From Tenacibaculum gallaicum (lineage in GTDB: Bacteria > Bacteroidota > Bacteroidia > Flavobacteriales > Flavobacteriaceae): 64,000 nt of DNA. The DNA lies in the NCBI RefSeq assembly GCF_003387615.1, contig NZ_QUNS01000009.1:53712-117711 (forward strand), in the 5' to 3' direction. Shown here in pieces: positions 17,158 through 25,664 of the stretch (its first letter is position 1; every line of letters begins with the position of its first letter). A program made the position numbers and the translations under genes. Below the pieces are notes generated by a model that was given only the letters and a program-made list of their open reading frames with translations, did not search any database and was not told the origin of the DNA.

Positions 17158-17822
17158 GATTGAATTATTACTTCAGGTTTTTTTGTTACAGTAGCAACTG
17201 CATCTTTTAATAATTTTCCAGAAAGCTTATGGTTAACAAAATTTAACTTAAGCACTTTATCCGATCCAGTTTCTAACTCTCTTGAAAATGTGTTTTCTGT
17301 AGCTTTACCATTAGATAGGTGGATCTCATAAATTTCAAGTTCTTCATTATAAAGAAAATCGGTGGTAACATTATCGTTGACTATAAACTTTAATAAATAT
17401 GTTCCATTTTCATTAGCTGTAATACTATACGAGTTTAAAAACTCAGTAATTCCTTTAGCAAATGTAATGTTTTCATCTTTTACAGATATTTGTGTTTGTT
17501 TACCTTTATTAGTCTCTAAGAAACCAATCTTTAAATGATCATTTTCAATAGAAAAATCATTAGAGTGTTTTGTGGCAGTTTTTTGTGCAGTTTCAGCTAA
17601 AACAATTTCTTTAGAGTTGTCTACATTAGTCAATGTAGTTACATCGGTATTGTTAGTTGTATTGAAATCGATAGAGTAGGCCCCAGTTGCATCTCTTTTA
17701 AGAGTATATGATTGTAATAAGTTTTCAGGACTATTCTCTATAACTTCCGCTTCGTTAGAAGAACAAGAAGCAAAAATAACACTAAGGCTCAAAGCAAGGA
17801 AATAAGGAGTAAATTTTTTCAT
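17154..17822 (-). CDS. Hypothetical lipoprotein in the two-component operon
   Basis: A 222-residue lipoprotein (lipobox FASC, Cys20) with no family I recognise. The body is rich in Thr, Asn and short beta-strand-like segments (DVTTLTNVDNSKEIVLAE, TYLLKFIVNDNVTT), suggesting a beta-sandwich. It lies between the response regulator and the kinase, overlapping the kinase by 4 bases, so a periplasmic accessory or sensing role for the TPR kinase is a reasonable inference. Nothing confirms it. Confidence 0.75.
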   Translation of the reverse strand: MKKFTPYFLALSLSVIFASCSSNEAEVIENSPENLLQSYTLKRDATGAYSIDFNTTNNTDVTTLTNVDNSKEIVLAETAQKTATKHSNDFSIENDHLKIGFLETNKGKQTQISVKDENITFAKGITEFLNSYSITANENGTYLLKFIVNDNVTTDFLYNEELEIYEIHLSNGKATENTFSRELETGSDKVLKLNFVNHKLSGKLLKDAVATVTKKPEVIIQS

Positions 17823-17860
17823 GACTTATGGTGTTTATTATTGAGATTAGATTAAAAAAA

Positions 17861-17975
17861 ATAGCGATGTACTTAGGATAGATGTTAAGAGACGGGGGAC
17901 GATATCTCTTAGGGATAAAAGAAAACAAAATGAAGGGGTTTTCTATACTATGTTAAATAACGCGTACATCGCTAT
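17861..17975. repeat. Diverged duplicate of the response-regulator 3' end (copy A)
   Basis: About 115 bases bounded by a perfect 12-bp inverted repeat, ATAGCGATGTAC (17861-17872) and GTACATCGCTAT (17964-17975). It aligns with 18001-18120 (copy B). On the minus strand the right arm reads A-M-Y-A-L-F-N-I-V-stop, resembling the true end of the response regulator, A-M-Y-A-V-R-N-K-I-V-stop. Confidence 0.6.
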
Positions 17976-18000
17976 TGGGTTTATTGTTAGTAGCAGTTGA

Positions 18001-18120
18001 TTAGCGATGCATGAAGTGTATAGACTCGGGGGGCTTCTTCTTAATCTGGGGGACTAAAGAAAATTTGAAGGGTTGATTATGTCTTTACACTATTTTGTTT
18101 CTCACGGCATACATCGCTAA
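18001..18120. repeat. Copy B of the duplicated segment, including the response-regulator 3' end
   Basis: Bounded by TTAGCGATG (18001-18009) and CATCGCTAA (18112-18120). Shared internal blocks with copy A include CGGGGG, AAAGAAAA and TGAAGGG in the same order. The right arm lies inside the response regulator gene. Confidence 0.6.
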
Positions 18121-18741
18121 ACCTACTACATTTTTTACTTTTAATTTTTTATATAAATTACTTCTATATGTTTCTACTGTTTTAATACTGACATTTAGTT
18201 TTTGTGCAATTTCACTGGAGCTTTTCTCTTTAGAAATTAATCTTAATACAGCAACCTCCCTCTCAGTTAAGTCTCCGTGCAAAAACTCAGGTTCATCTTC
18301 ATCTTTTACATCTGAAGCATATAAGTCTAAAAGTTTTACTTTAATATCTTCACTAATATATTGTATGCCGTTGTGAACAACTTTTATGGCATCAATTATT
18401 TGCTCATTAGCTCGACTTTTATCTACAAAACCATTAGCTCCTAGTGCTATCATTTCTTGAACAAGTTTTGGGTCGCTTAAACCAGAAAGTATAATTGTTT
18501 TAATTTTTGTATTACGTTTTTTAAACGTTTTTAAAACTTCAATACCATCCATTTCAGGCATGTTAATATCTAAAACTAATACATCTGCTGTATTTTTAGA
18601 AGACCAGTTTACCACTTGTCTACCAGTTAAAGAATATCCCTCTACTTCAATGTCGTCTTCAGTATTTAATAAAGCAATGACCCCGTCTATTAAAATCTTA
18701 TGGTCATCTGCTATGTGAACTTTTATCTTGTTGTAATTCAT
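18085..18741 (-). CDS. NarL/FixJ-family response regulator
   Basis: A 218-residue DNA-binding regulator. The receiver domain (residues 5-125) has the acidic pocket HIADDH and phospho-acceptor Asp58 (VLDINMPEMDG), with conserved Ser/Thr (ILSG) and Lys (VDKSRA). The C-terminal LuxR helix-turn-helix (150-215) reads LTEREVAVLRLISKEKSSSE followed by IAQKLNVSIKTVETYRSNLY. It is the first gene of a unit with the lipoprotein and TPR kinase, though 262 bases separate it from the lipoprotein gene. It has a well-spaced promoter whose -33 element lies inside an inverted repeat, pointing to autoregulation. Confidence 0.92.
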   Translation of the reverse strand: MNYNKIKVHIADDHKILIDGVIALLNTEDDIEVEGYSLTGRQVVNWSSKNTADVLVLDINMPEMDGIEVLKTFKKRNTKIKTIILSGLSDPKLVQEMIALGANGFVDKSRANEQIIDAIKVVHNGIQYISEDIKVKLLDLYASDVKDEDEPEFLHGDLTEREVAVLRLISKEKSSSEIAQKLNVSIKTVETYRSNLYKKLKVKNVVGLAMYAVRNKIV

Positions 18742-18758
18742 GGTTGTTATTACAGTTA

Positions 18759-18795
18759 CAAATTTATGAGGTTAAAAGAGTGTGTGCAATACACA
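18759..18795 (-). promoter_or_regulatory. Promoter of the response regulator, with inverted repeat over -33
   Basis: Minus strand: TTG (18787-18789), 20-base spacer, TAAATTTG (18759-18766). The -33 TTG is the centre of TGTGT-ATTGC-ACACA (18781-18795), a plausible binding site for the regulator itself. Confidence 0.6.
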
Positions 18796-18819
18796 ATATC
18801 CCTAATCGTTTCATTAATG

Positions 18820-18848
18820 ACTCAGGGTTAACCCTGAGTTTTTTTTAA
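18820..18848 (+). terminator. 20-bp palindrome with T tract and no gene before it
   Basis: ACTCAGGGTT/AACCCTGAGT is a perfect palindrome followed by eight T on the + strand. No + strand gene precedes it. It may terminate an antisense or stray transcript, or be an operator about 30 bases upstream of the response-regulator -33 box. Confidence 0.45.
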
Positions 18849-18899
18849 CATTTCTTTAACATTTAAAGCTGTGAGCCTTGAATATACTAGGAAACAAAA

Positions 18900-18932
18900 A
18901 TAAAAAACCGAGATTTAAATCCCGGTTTTTTT
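18900..18932 (-). terminator. Terminator of the DUF4293 gene
   Basis: AACCGAGATTT/AAATCCCGGTT forms a stem with one mismatch (18905-18926), followed by a T run on the minus strand, 28 bases after the DUF4293 stop. Confidence 0.65.
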
Positions 18933-18959
18933 CGCACTAAATATACTAAGATGTTAGGT

Positions 18960-19394
18960 TTATCGTAATCTATCTACAGATTTTACAAGATCTTCATCCT
19001 TCTTAATGGCTCTATTTGCTAAAACTAACAGCAAAATAACAACGATAGGAAAGAACATCCCAATACCTTTCTCAGAAACCGAAGCTTCTCCAGATAATGT
19101 TTGTGATAAATATATCAATAATCCTAATAAAAAAAGGTTTATCAAAATGTTTAAACGGTTTAGTACAAATTGTAACTGACGATTTTTAAATAAAAATATT
19201 GTTACAATAGCTACTAAAGCTGAGATAAAAAATAAAACAGGAATACTATTTTCTAAGGTTGAGTTCCCAGAAAATAAATCTAAAACATATACCGTATTAG
19301 TTTGAGAGTTACTCCAAAGACTAAATAAAAAAGTCAATCCTCCAGAAATAATTCCTGCTACTAATAAGTATATAGATTGTATTCTTTGTATCAT
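18960..19394 (-). CDS. DUF4293 membrane protein
   Basis: A 144-residue integral membrane protein with four predicted helices (about 8-26, 50-66, 80-96, 108-126) and the family-typical beginning MIQRIQSIYLL. DUF4293 is found almost only in Bacteroidota and is regularly divergent from rho, as here. Its function is not known. Confidence 0.85.
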   Translation of the reverse strand: MIQRIQSIYLLVAGIISGGLTFLFSLWSNSQTNTVYVLDLFSGNSTLENSIPVLFFISALVAIVTIFLFKNRQLQFVLNRLNILINLFLLGLLIYLSQTLSGEASVSEKGIGMFFPIVVILLLVLANRAIKKDEDLVKSVDRLR

Positions 19395-19411
19395 AATTTT
19401 TTATCGGGTAG

Positions 19412-19419
19412 CAAATGTA
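19412..19419 (-). promoter_or_regulatory. -7 box of the DUF4293 gene
   Basis: Minus-strand TACATTTG, 17 bases before the DUF4293 start. No clear -33 TTG. Confidence 0.4.
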
Positions 19420-19465
19420 ATACTTCTTTTTTTAAAAAGAAATATTAGAAGTTAAAATATTTGTA

Positions 19466-19473
19466 TATATTTG
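19466..19473 (+). promoter_or_regulatory. -7 box of rho
   Basis: TATATTTG fits TAnnTTTG. It places the transcription start near 19480 and leaves a leader of more than 110 bases before the rho start codon. Confidence 0.5.
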
Positions 19474-19497
19474 CCTTGTATGTAACCGCACAAAATT

Positions 19498-19570
19498 ATT
19501 ATATAGCCCCTATATAATTAGCACTCAAAACAAAACTTAATACAATATAATTCTTTATACATAAAGAATT
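19498..19570 (+). promoter_or_regulatory. Two hairpins in the rho leader
   Basis: Hairpin 1 is ATTATATAG-CCC-CTATATAAT (19498-19518). Hairpin 2 is AATTCTTTAT-AC-ATAAAGAATT (19549-19570), ending 23 bases before the ATG. Rho is autoregulated in several bacteria through its leader; whether these stems do that here is inference. Confidence 0.45.
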
Positions 19571-19593
19571 TTAGTAACTTAATTATTTAACGA

Positions 19594-21222
19594 ATGTTCG
19601 ATATTTCGGAATTAAAAACTAAAAAATTAGCTGATTTACAAGTTATTGCTAAATCAATAGGATTAACAAAGATTAGTCAATTAAAAAAATTAGACTTAGT
19701 ATACAAAATTTTAGATGCGCAAGCTGAAGCAAGTGCTAACGAGGCTAAACCTGCACCTAAGGCAGAAAAACCAAAAAGGAAAAGAATAACTAAGACAGAA
19801 GCTAAAGCTACTGCTACAACTGTTGACGAAAAGCCAGAAAGTAAAGTTGTTAACGAGCCAGAAGTAAAAAAAACTCCAGAAAAAGTAACTCCAGAAAAAA
19901 AGGAAGTTGTTAATAAGCCAAAAAAGAGGCCAGAAGAGAAGAAGCAAGTTCAAGCTTCATCAGATGATAAAAAACAGCAACAGCCTCAACAACAAAAGCA
20001 GCAGCATAATAAAAATCATAACAGAGGTAATAAGCACAATAAAAATCAGAATACTAATAAACAACACCACAAGAGTGGTAACAAGTACCGCGATCCAGAT
20101 TTTGAATTTGATGGAATCATTGAAAGTGAAGGTGTATTAGAAATGATGCCTGATGGGTACGGATTTTTACGTTCTTCTGATTATAACTATCTATCATCAC
20201 CTGATGATATTTATGTATCACAATCTCAAATAAAATTATTTGGATTAAAAACAGGAGACACTGTTCGTGGTAATGTACGTCCTCCAAAAGAAGGAGAAAA
20301 GTACTTCCCGTTAATTAGAGTTTCAAAAATTAATGGATTAAGCCCAAATATTGTTCGCGATCGCGTTTCTTTTGAACACTTAACTCCATTATTTGCTGAA
20401 GAAAAATTCAATTTAGCAGAAAAAGGAAGTTCATTGTCAACTAGAATTATTGACTTGTTTTCTCCAATAGGAAAAGGACAACGTGGTATGATTGTAGCGC
20501 AGCCTAAAACTGGTAAAACAGTGCTATTGAAAGATGTAGCAAAAGCAATTGCAGCAAATCATCCTGAAGTATATCAAATAGTTTTATTAATTGATGAGCG
20601 CCCTGAAGAAGTTACCGATATGCAGCGTAGTGTACGCGGTGAAGTAGTTGCTTCTACTTTTGATGAACCAGCAGATAAACATGTTCGTGTTGCTAACATT
20701 GTGTTAGAAAAAGCAAAGCGTTTAGTAGAGTGTGGTCATGATGTAGTGATTTTGTTAGACTCTATTACACGTTTAGCAAGAGCTTACAATACAGTAGCAC
20801 CAGCATCAGGTAAGATTTTATCAGGAGGTATTGATGCGAACGCATTACACAAACCAAAACGTTTCTTTGGAGCGGCTCGTAATATTGAAAATGGTGGTTC
20901 ATTAACTATTATTGCTACTGCACTTACCGAAACTGGTTCTAAAATGGATGAGGTTATCTTTGAAGAATTCAAAGGAACAGGTAACATGGAGTTACAATTA
21001 GAACGTAATATAGCAAACCGTAGAATTTACCCTGCAATTGACTTAATTAAGTCGAGTACACGTCGAGATGATTTATTATTAGATGAAAAGACAGTACAAC
21101 GTATGTGGGTATTGCGTAAGTATTTAGCAGATATGAACCCTATTGAAGCAATGGAGTTTATACAAGATAGAATTAAAAGATCATTAAATAACGATGAGTT
21201 CTTGATTTCAATGAACGGATAA
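19594..21222 (+). CDS. rho: Transcription termination factor Rho
   Basis: Hexameric RNA-dependent ATPase that ends untranslated transcripts. At 542 residues it is longer than the E. coli protein because of an insertion (about residues 45-165) that is first Lys/Pro/Glu rich and then Gln/Asn/His rich, usual for Bacteroidota Rho. The Rho-N segment ([20 protein letters not shown]) opens the protein, the cold-shock-type RNA-binding domain includes [14 protein letters not shown], and the ATPase core shows [11 protein letters not shown] (P-loop), [16 protein letters not shown] (Walker B) and the R-loop [13 protein letters not shown]. The leader contains two hairpins. Confidence 0.97.
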   Translation: MFDISELKTKKLADLQVIAKSIGLTKISQLKKLDLVYKILDAQAEASANEAKPAPKAEKPKRKRITKTEAKATATTVDEKPESKVVNEPEVKKTPEKVTPEKKEVVNKPKKRPEEKKQVQASSDDKKQQQPQQQKQQHNKNHNRGNKHNKNQNTNKQHHKSGNKYRDPDFEFDGIIESEGVLEMMPDGYGFLRSSDYNYLSSPDDIYVSQSQIKLFGLKTGDTVRGNVRPPKEGEKYFPLIRVSKINGLSPNIVRDRVSFEHLTPLFAEEKFNLAEKGSSLSTRIIDLFSPIGKGQRGMIVAQPKTGKTVLLKDVAKAIAANHPEVYQIVLLIDERPEEVTDMQRSVRGEVVASTFDEPADKHVRVANIVLEKAKRLVECGHDVVILLDSITRLARAYNTVAPASGKILSGGIDANALHKPKRFFGAARNIENGGSLTIIATALTETGSKMDEVIFEEFKGTGNMELQLERNIANRRIYPAIDLIKSSTRRDDLLLDEKTVQRMWVLRKYLADMNPIEAMEFIQDRIKRSLNNDEFLISMNG

Positions 21223-21237
21223 TCGTTAGTATATAAA

Positions 21238-21273
21238 ATAAAAAATCCCGCTTTTTGCGGGATTTTTTATTTT
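21238..21273. terminator. Bidirectional intrinsic terminator
   Basis: AAAAATCCCGC-TTTT-GCGGGATTTTT (about 21241-21266) between the convergent rho and formyl-THF cyclo-ligase genes, with flanking A and T tracts. Confidence 0.9.
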
Positions 21274-21815
21274 GGGTATATCACAAAATCCAATGGAACG
21301 TCAAATTCATGAGTATTTTCTATTTTTTTGATAGGAGGAAAGAAATTAAGTCCAACAGTTCGAGTATTTTCTCTACACTCTGATAAAAATCGATCATAAA
21401 ACCCTTTTCCGTAACCAACTCGATACTTTTGCTCATCAGAAATTAACATGGGAACAAAAACTAAATCGATATCTTTTACATTAGCTTCTTCCGCATTTAT
21501 AGGTTCTGGAACTCCAAATTTATTGAGTTCAAGTTTAGTGTCTTTTTCAAAATAGAAATGAGAAAGAGTATCATCTTCAAAATTACAACGACTAACAATA
21601 ACTCTTTTTCCTTTTTCTCTAAAAAAATCGACGATAGGTTTTGTGTCCACTTCATTAAACTTTCGCATGGACAAAAACAAATGTACAGTACGAATATCAC
21701 TGGTTTGTAACTCGAAAATTTGTTGATAAATACTTTTCTGTAGTTTTTCTTTTTCTACTTCAGTAAGTGTGTTTCTCTTTTGTTTGTATAGTTTTCTAAG
21801 GTCAGGTTTTAGCAT
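21267..21815 (-). CDS. 5-formyltetrahydrofolate cyclo-ligase
   Basis: Converts 5-formyl-THF to 5,10-methenyl-THF using ATP. The 182-residue protein has the family features: N-terminal KPDLRKLYKQKRN, central KRVIVSRC, the acidic LVFVPMLISDEQKYRVGYGKGFYDRFL (Mg/ATP-binding GYGKGFYD segment near residue 135) and a C-terminal FDVPLDFVIYP. It is 4 bases from the MmcQ/YjbR gene upstream and probably co-transcribed with it. Confidence 0.93.
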   Translation of the reverse strand: MLKPDLRKLYKQKRNTLTEVEKEKLQKSIYQQIFELQTSDIRTVHLFLSMRKFNEVDTKPIVDFFREKGKRVIVSRCNFEDDTLSHFYFEKDTKLELNKFGVPEPINAEEANVKDIDLVFVPMLISDEQKYRVGYGKGFYDRFLSECRENTRTVGLNFFPPIKKIENTHEFDVPLDFVIYPK

Positions 21816-21819
21816 TTGG

Positions 21820-22185
21820 TTATAATGATTTTAATTCTTCTTGAAGTTTTTTAGTTAATCCTTTTACTATAAGTTCGCATGAGCGATCAATTAATTCAAA
21901 AACAAAAGTATCAGAAACATCATTGTTTAAAGTAACTGTATTCCAATGTTTCTTACTCATGTGAAATCCTGGATTAATACTTTCGTATTCAGCTCTTAAT
22001 TCTAAAGCACGTTCAGGCTCACATTTTAAATTAACCTTAGGCTCATGTTGCTCCCAACTATCTAAACCAGATAAAGCAAACATTTTATCCATTACTTTAA
22101 ATACTAAAACATTATCATCAAAAGGAAAATGTTCAGTTACTCCTTTTTTGGTAATGCAATAGTTACGAAATTCTTCAATATTCAT
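21820..22185 (-). CDS. MmcQ/YjbR-family protein
   Basis: A 121-residue protein with the YjbR double-wing fold pattern: NIEEFRNYCITKKGVTEHFPFDD at the start (first and second halves of this motif are conserved), MFALSGLDSWEQ, LKCEPERALELR and the diagnostic MSKKHWNTVTL. The family is described as DNA-binding-like but no function is proven. It overlaps the small membrane protein gene by 11 bases. Confidence 0.88.
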   Translation of the reverse strand: MNIEEFRNYCITKKGVTEHFPFDDNVLVFKVMDKMFALSGLDSWEQHEPKVNLKCEPERALELRAEYESINPGFHMSKKHWNTVTLNNDVSDTFVFELIDRSCELIVKGLTKKLQEELKSL

Positions 22186-22423
22186 TCTTTTTATTTTTAT
22201 AGGATGTAAAAGCTAAGAAAATAATAGACATAAAGCTAAGTAATAAGAAAAAGTATTTAAAAATATTTACGAATATGAAAAATTCAAAGCCTCTACGCAT
22301 GGAGTATTTGTCAGCTTTTTCTTGAAGTAATATTAAAGCATCATGGTTATCTATGTAATAATATAAAGAGAAAGAAAAAGCAGAAATGAATAATAATTTA
22401 AATGTTTTATAATATTTCTTCAT
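22175..22423 (-). CDS. Small membrane protein, function unknown
   Basis: An 82-residue protein with two hydrophobic helices (about 8-23 and 49-72) separated by a charged loop of about 25 residues (DNHDALILLQEKADKYSMRR), with a Lys/Asn-rich tail. No family is recognised. It overlaps the YjbR gene by 11 bases and lies 30 bases downstream of the DUF4230 gene, so the four minus-strand genes here likely form one operon. Confidence 0.65.
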   Translation of the reverse strand: MKKYYKTFKLLFISAFSFSLYYYIDNHDALILLQEKADKYSMRRGFEFFIFVNIFKYFFLLLSFMSIIFLAFTSYKNKKNEY

Positions 22424-22453
22424 TACAGCTAGTTATTCAATTAAATTTTGAGT

Positions 22454-23044
22454 TTATTCAGGAATTTTTAATGCAGAATAGTCTAGTTTCCATCCAATAG
22501 TTTCTACTAAGTTTTGCATTAGAGTAACAGCTTCCAAAGCTTCCTTGTTTGCTGTTTGCATTAGGTTGCTTTCAGGTATTTTTTGAAGAATATGTTCTTT
22601 GGCCTCTTTGTTTACTTCGGTTAAATCTTCTGAGCTAAACTTGTTAAGTAGTCCGTTTTGAATATCATAGAAACGTAAATTAGGTTCTATTGAAAATACT
22701 TCAGGTTGTGGAAATTGAGATAAAATCAATACCTTTTTCTTCGTGTCGGTATGCATTTTTATTTTTCTAAAATCAAAGCCAATATGAACTTTAGCATTAA
22801 TTAAAATAATAGCTTTTTTCTTACTAGTAACAAGTCCTAAAAACTTCTCTCTAGTATTTTCATGATGGTATATCTCGGCAAACTCTCCTTCAACTGTAAT
22901 TAATTTAGATACTTTTTTAATTTTATCTAACAAAACGACCGATTGTTTTTCGGTTAAATTTTTTCTTCTTACTGAGGTGAATTTTTTAAAAATGTAATAG
23001 GATATAATAGCACCTCCAGCTAAACCTATAAAAAGTAATTCCAT
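22454..23044 (-). CDS. DUF4230 protein
   Basis: A 196-residue protein with one N-terminal membrane anchor (residues 4-20) and a soluble domain of the DUF4230 type: LITVEGEFAEIYHHEN, then KKAIILINAKVHIGFDFRKI and a helical C-terminus (LTEVNKEAKEHILQKI). DUF4230 proteins are widespread and uncharacterised; the domain is often membrane-anchored in this way. First gene of the operon running to the formyl-THF cyclo-ligase. Confidence 0.85.
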   Translation of the reverse strand: MELLFIGLAGGAIISYYIFKKFTSVRRKNLTEKQSVVLLDKIKKVSKLITVEGEFAEIYHHENTREKFLGLVTSKKKAIILINAKVHIGFDFRKIKMHTDTKKKVLILSQFPQPEVFSIEPNLRFYDIQNGLLNKFSSEDLTEVNKEAKEHILQKIPESNLMQTANKEALEAVTLMQNLVETIGWKLDYSALKIPE

Positions 23045-23196
23045 AACAACGAATTTACATAAAATAGGTAAAGCATAAAAAAGAGAATAAATAATAAGAT
23101 AGTTTTTATCATAAAAGCAAGCTAAGGAGAGTTATTTTGTATTTTTATTCCCCGAAAACATAAGTGTTTATCTGAGTTTAATAAAAAAAGCTACTA

Positions 23197-24294
23197 ATGA
23201 AGTCAGGAAGTACCACAGAAAAAGAACTAAAAGAACGTATAAAAGAGTTAACCTGTCTTTATGAGGTAACATCTTTAATAATAAATGCAAACTTAGATCA
23301 AGTAGCTATTACTTTAAAAGCGATAGCTAAGAGTTTAAAAAAAGCGTTACAGTTTCCCAAAAACACTCGAGTTTTTATTGATGTAAAAGAGTATTCTGAA
23401 GAGAAAAATAATACAGAAGAAGAACTTTGTATAATTTCAAGTACTATTCCGGTATTTAATATACCTAAAGGAAAAATATCAGCATTTATAAAAGGTAAAG
23501 AACTTAAAGATAACTTATACCTAAAAGAAGAAAAGGAACTGTTTGATACCGTAGCTAAAAAAATAGGAGGACTTTTAGAACGTATTGAAATAAAGAATAA
23601 CGAATTATCAATGAGGCGTAAAATGGAACACGCCGATCGTTTATCAATTTTAGGAGAACTAACAGCAGGTATTGCCCATGAGTTAAATACCCCGCTAGCC
23701 AATATATTAGGTTATTCAGAACTGTTAAAAGCAGATATGCATAGTAATGAAAAGGGGTTGGCCGATGTAGAAAAAATTATTCAAAGCGCAATTTTTTCAA
23801 GAGAAGTAGTAAAAAAACTCATGTATTTTGCTTGTGAGATGCCACAAGAAATGAAGGAAGTAAATATTATTCCAAGCATAAAAGATGCTATAAATTTACT
23901 GGACGCTACTTTTAGAAGACAATCTGTAAAGTATTTAGTAAAAGTAGAAGAGTCTGAACTATGGTTGCGAGCAGATACGGTTCAGCTTACTCAGATTATT
24001 TTTAACTTAATTATAAATGCTATTTACTTTTCACCAAAAGAAGGGCTAGTTACCATTGAAACATTTCAAACAGATAAAGAAGTAGTTTTAAGAATTTCAG
24101 ATGAAGGAAAAGGGTTAACTGAAGAAGCTCTTGAAAAAGTGTTTCAACCTTTCTTTACAACGAAACCAACAGGAGAAGGAACAGGTTTAGGACTGAGTGT
24201 AGTGCATGGTATTGTATCAAGTCATAAAGGAAGAATAACAGCTAAAAATGGCATTGAAAAAGGTGCTATCTTTGAGGTGAGGTTACCAAAATAA
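23197..24294 (+). CDS. NtrB-like cytoplasmic histidine kinase
   Basis: A 365-residue soluble sensor kinase. Residues 1-135 form a GAF-like sensory region (coiled-coil start, LKKALQFPKNTRVFIDV). HisKA follows with LGELTAGIAHELNTPLANIL, His161 as the phospho-acceptor, then an HATPase_c domain with IFNLIINAIYFSPKEG, RISDEGKGL, FFTTKPTGEGTGLGLS. The lack of transmembrane segments suggests an internal signal. It is 5 bases from a sigma-54-type response regulator, and the next unit downstream encodes glutamate dehydrogenase, so a nitrogen or carbon/nitrogen role is inferred. Confidence 0.9.
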   Translation: MKSGSTTEKELKERIKELTCLYEVTSLIINANLDQVAITLKAIAKSLKKALQFPKNTRVFIDVKEYSEEKNNTEEELCIISSTIPVFNIPKGKISAFIKGKELKDNLYLKEEKELFDTVAKKIGGLLERIEIKNNELSMRRKMEHADRLSILGELTAGIAHELNTPLANILGYSELLKADMHSNEKGLADVEKIIQSAIFSREVVKKLMYFACEMPQEMKEVNIIPSIKDAINLLDATFRRQSVKYLVKVEESELWLRADTVQLTQIIFNLIINAIYFSPKEGLVTIETFQTDKEVVLRISDEGKGLTEEALEKVFQPFFTTKPTGEGTGLGLSVVHGIVSSHKGRITAKNGIEKGAIFEVRLPK

Positions 24295-24299
24295 AAGAA

Positions 24300-25625
24300 A
24301 TGCCGTTAAAAAAAGAGAATATACTTATAGTTGATGATGACGTTCATATCTTAGAATTGTTGCATAGACACTTACAATCTTGGAATTATCACACCTACAA
24401 AGCAGTATCGGTTAAAGAAGCAGTCACAATTTTAAGAGATACTTCAATAGACTTGTTAATTACAGATTTAAAAATGCCTGAAGTGGATGGTTTTGAGCTT
24501 GTTAAGTTTGTTTCAGAGCATTATCCAAAGTTACCTAAACTTATAGTAACAGGATATCCATCAGTACAAGACTCACTTGAAGCTATTAAATCTGGTGTAG
24601 TAGCATATCTAACAAAGCCATTTACTAAAGAAGAGCTGAAAACAGCAATGGATGATGCTTTGAAAAAATCAGAAATAAGCCAAAGAAAGGTTCCTCAAGA
24701 GAAAGAAAAAAAGAACTTTTATGGAGATATGATAGGAGCTTCAGAAAAGATTAATGAAATTTTTCAAATAATAGATCGTGTAAAAAATAACAAGGTAACG
24801 GTTTCTGTTAAAGGGGAGAGTGGAACGGGAAAAGAATTGGTAGCACGCGCAATACATTATGAAGGAAAATTTGCTAAAGAGCCATATATAGCTGTGAACT
24901 GTGGTGCAATACCAGAGAATTTATTAGAATCTGAGTTGTTTGGTTATGTTAAAGGAGCTTTTACTGGGGCAGAAAGTAACAGGAATGGTTTTTTTCAAGC
25001 AGCTAATGGAGGAACTATTTTTTTAGATGAAATAGGTAACGCCTCTTTAAATGTACAATCAAAATTGTTAAGAGCTTTACAAGAAAAAGAAGTGGTAAAG
25101 GTTGGAGCTCAAAAAGCAGAGAAAGTAGATGTTAGAATTATTGCAGCAACTAACAACAACTTAAAAGAAATGATTCAAAAAGGAACATTTCGAGAAGATT
25201 TATTTTATAGATTAACAGTAGTTGAAATAGAGGTACCACCTTTACGAGAAAGAAAGGATGATATTTCTATGCTAGTAGAAAAATTTCTTTTTAAGTATGG
25301 TGTTGAATATAAAGATAGGTTCGTAAAAATAAGCCCTAAAGCTTTAGATGTGTTAAAACGATATAATTGGCCTGGGAATATTAGAGAGTTAGAGAACATA
25401 ATACAGCGTGCAGTAATCATGTGTGATCGTATAGTTGAGGTAGAGCATTTACCGGATTCGCTAAAATATAATGTCGATTTTTCAGAAGAAGGATTAATAT
25501 CTTTAAAAGAAATGGAAAAACGTCACATACAACATGTATTAAATGCTACTAATAACAATAAAACAAAAGCAGCAAAAATCCTTCAAATAGATCGTAAGAC
25601 TTTACGAGAAAAGTTAAAAGAATAA
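24300..25625 (+). CDS. Sigma-54-dependent response regulator (NtrC-like)
   Basis: A 441-residue enhancer-binding protein. Receiver domain 1-120 with Asp56 (LLITDLKMPEVDG). AAA+ domain with Walker A GESGTGKE (172-179), the sigma-54 contact loop GAFTGA (219-224), Walker B GGTIFLDEIG and the arginine-finger region (REDLFYRL...PPLRERKDD). The C-terminal Fis helix-turn-helix (about 395-441) ends in KAAKILQIDRKTLREKLKE. Intact GAFTGA means it should activate RNA polymerase-sigma-54. A candidate promoter of that type lies 136 bases past its stop. Confidence 0.94.
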   Translation: MPLKKENILIVDDDVHILELLHRHLQSWNYHTYKAVSVKEAVTILRDTSIDLLITDLKMPEVDGFELVKFVSEHYPKLPKLIVTGYPSVQDSLEAIKSGVVAYLTKPFTKEELKTAMDDALKKSEISQRKVPQEKEKKNFYGDMIGASEKINEIFQIIDRVKNNKVTVSVKGESGTGKELVARAIHYEGKFAKEPYIAVNCGAIPENLLESELFGYVKGAFTGAESNRNGFFQAANGGTIFLDEIGNASLNVQSKLLRALQEKEVVKVGAQKAEKVDVRIIAATNNNLKEMIQKGTFREDLFYRLTVVEIEVPPLRERKDDISMLVEKFLFKYGVEYKDRFVKISPKALDVLKRYNWPGNIRELENIIQRAVIMCDRIVEVEHLPDSLKYNVDFSEEGLISLKEMEKRHIQHVLNATNNNKTKAAKILQIDRKTLREKLKE

Positions 25626-25641
25626 GATGTTTTTTTGGGTG

Positions 25642-25664
25642 TTTTTTCTCCGCCTGAGGAAAAA
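25642..25664. promoter_or_regulatory. Candidate enhancer (upstream activating site)
   Basis: Inverted repeat TTTTTTCTC-CGCCT-GAGGAAAAA (8 of 9 positions pair) about 100 bases upstream of the sigma-54 -24 element. Distance and symmetry suit an NtrC-type activator. It has no T run on its 3' side, which argues against a terminator. Confidence 0.4.

Noticed and set aside
19711..20140. Frames of 77-80 codons on both strands inside rho
   Set aside because: They arise from the low-complexity Lys/Gln/Asn-coding insert of rho and are not independent genes.
25642..25664. Terminator of the NtrC-like gene
   Set aside because: The stem has its T run on the 5' side and only AATTCCCC on the 3' side of the + strand, so it does not fit an intrinsic terminator; listed instead as a candidate enhancer.
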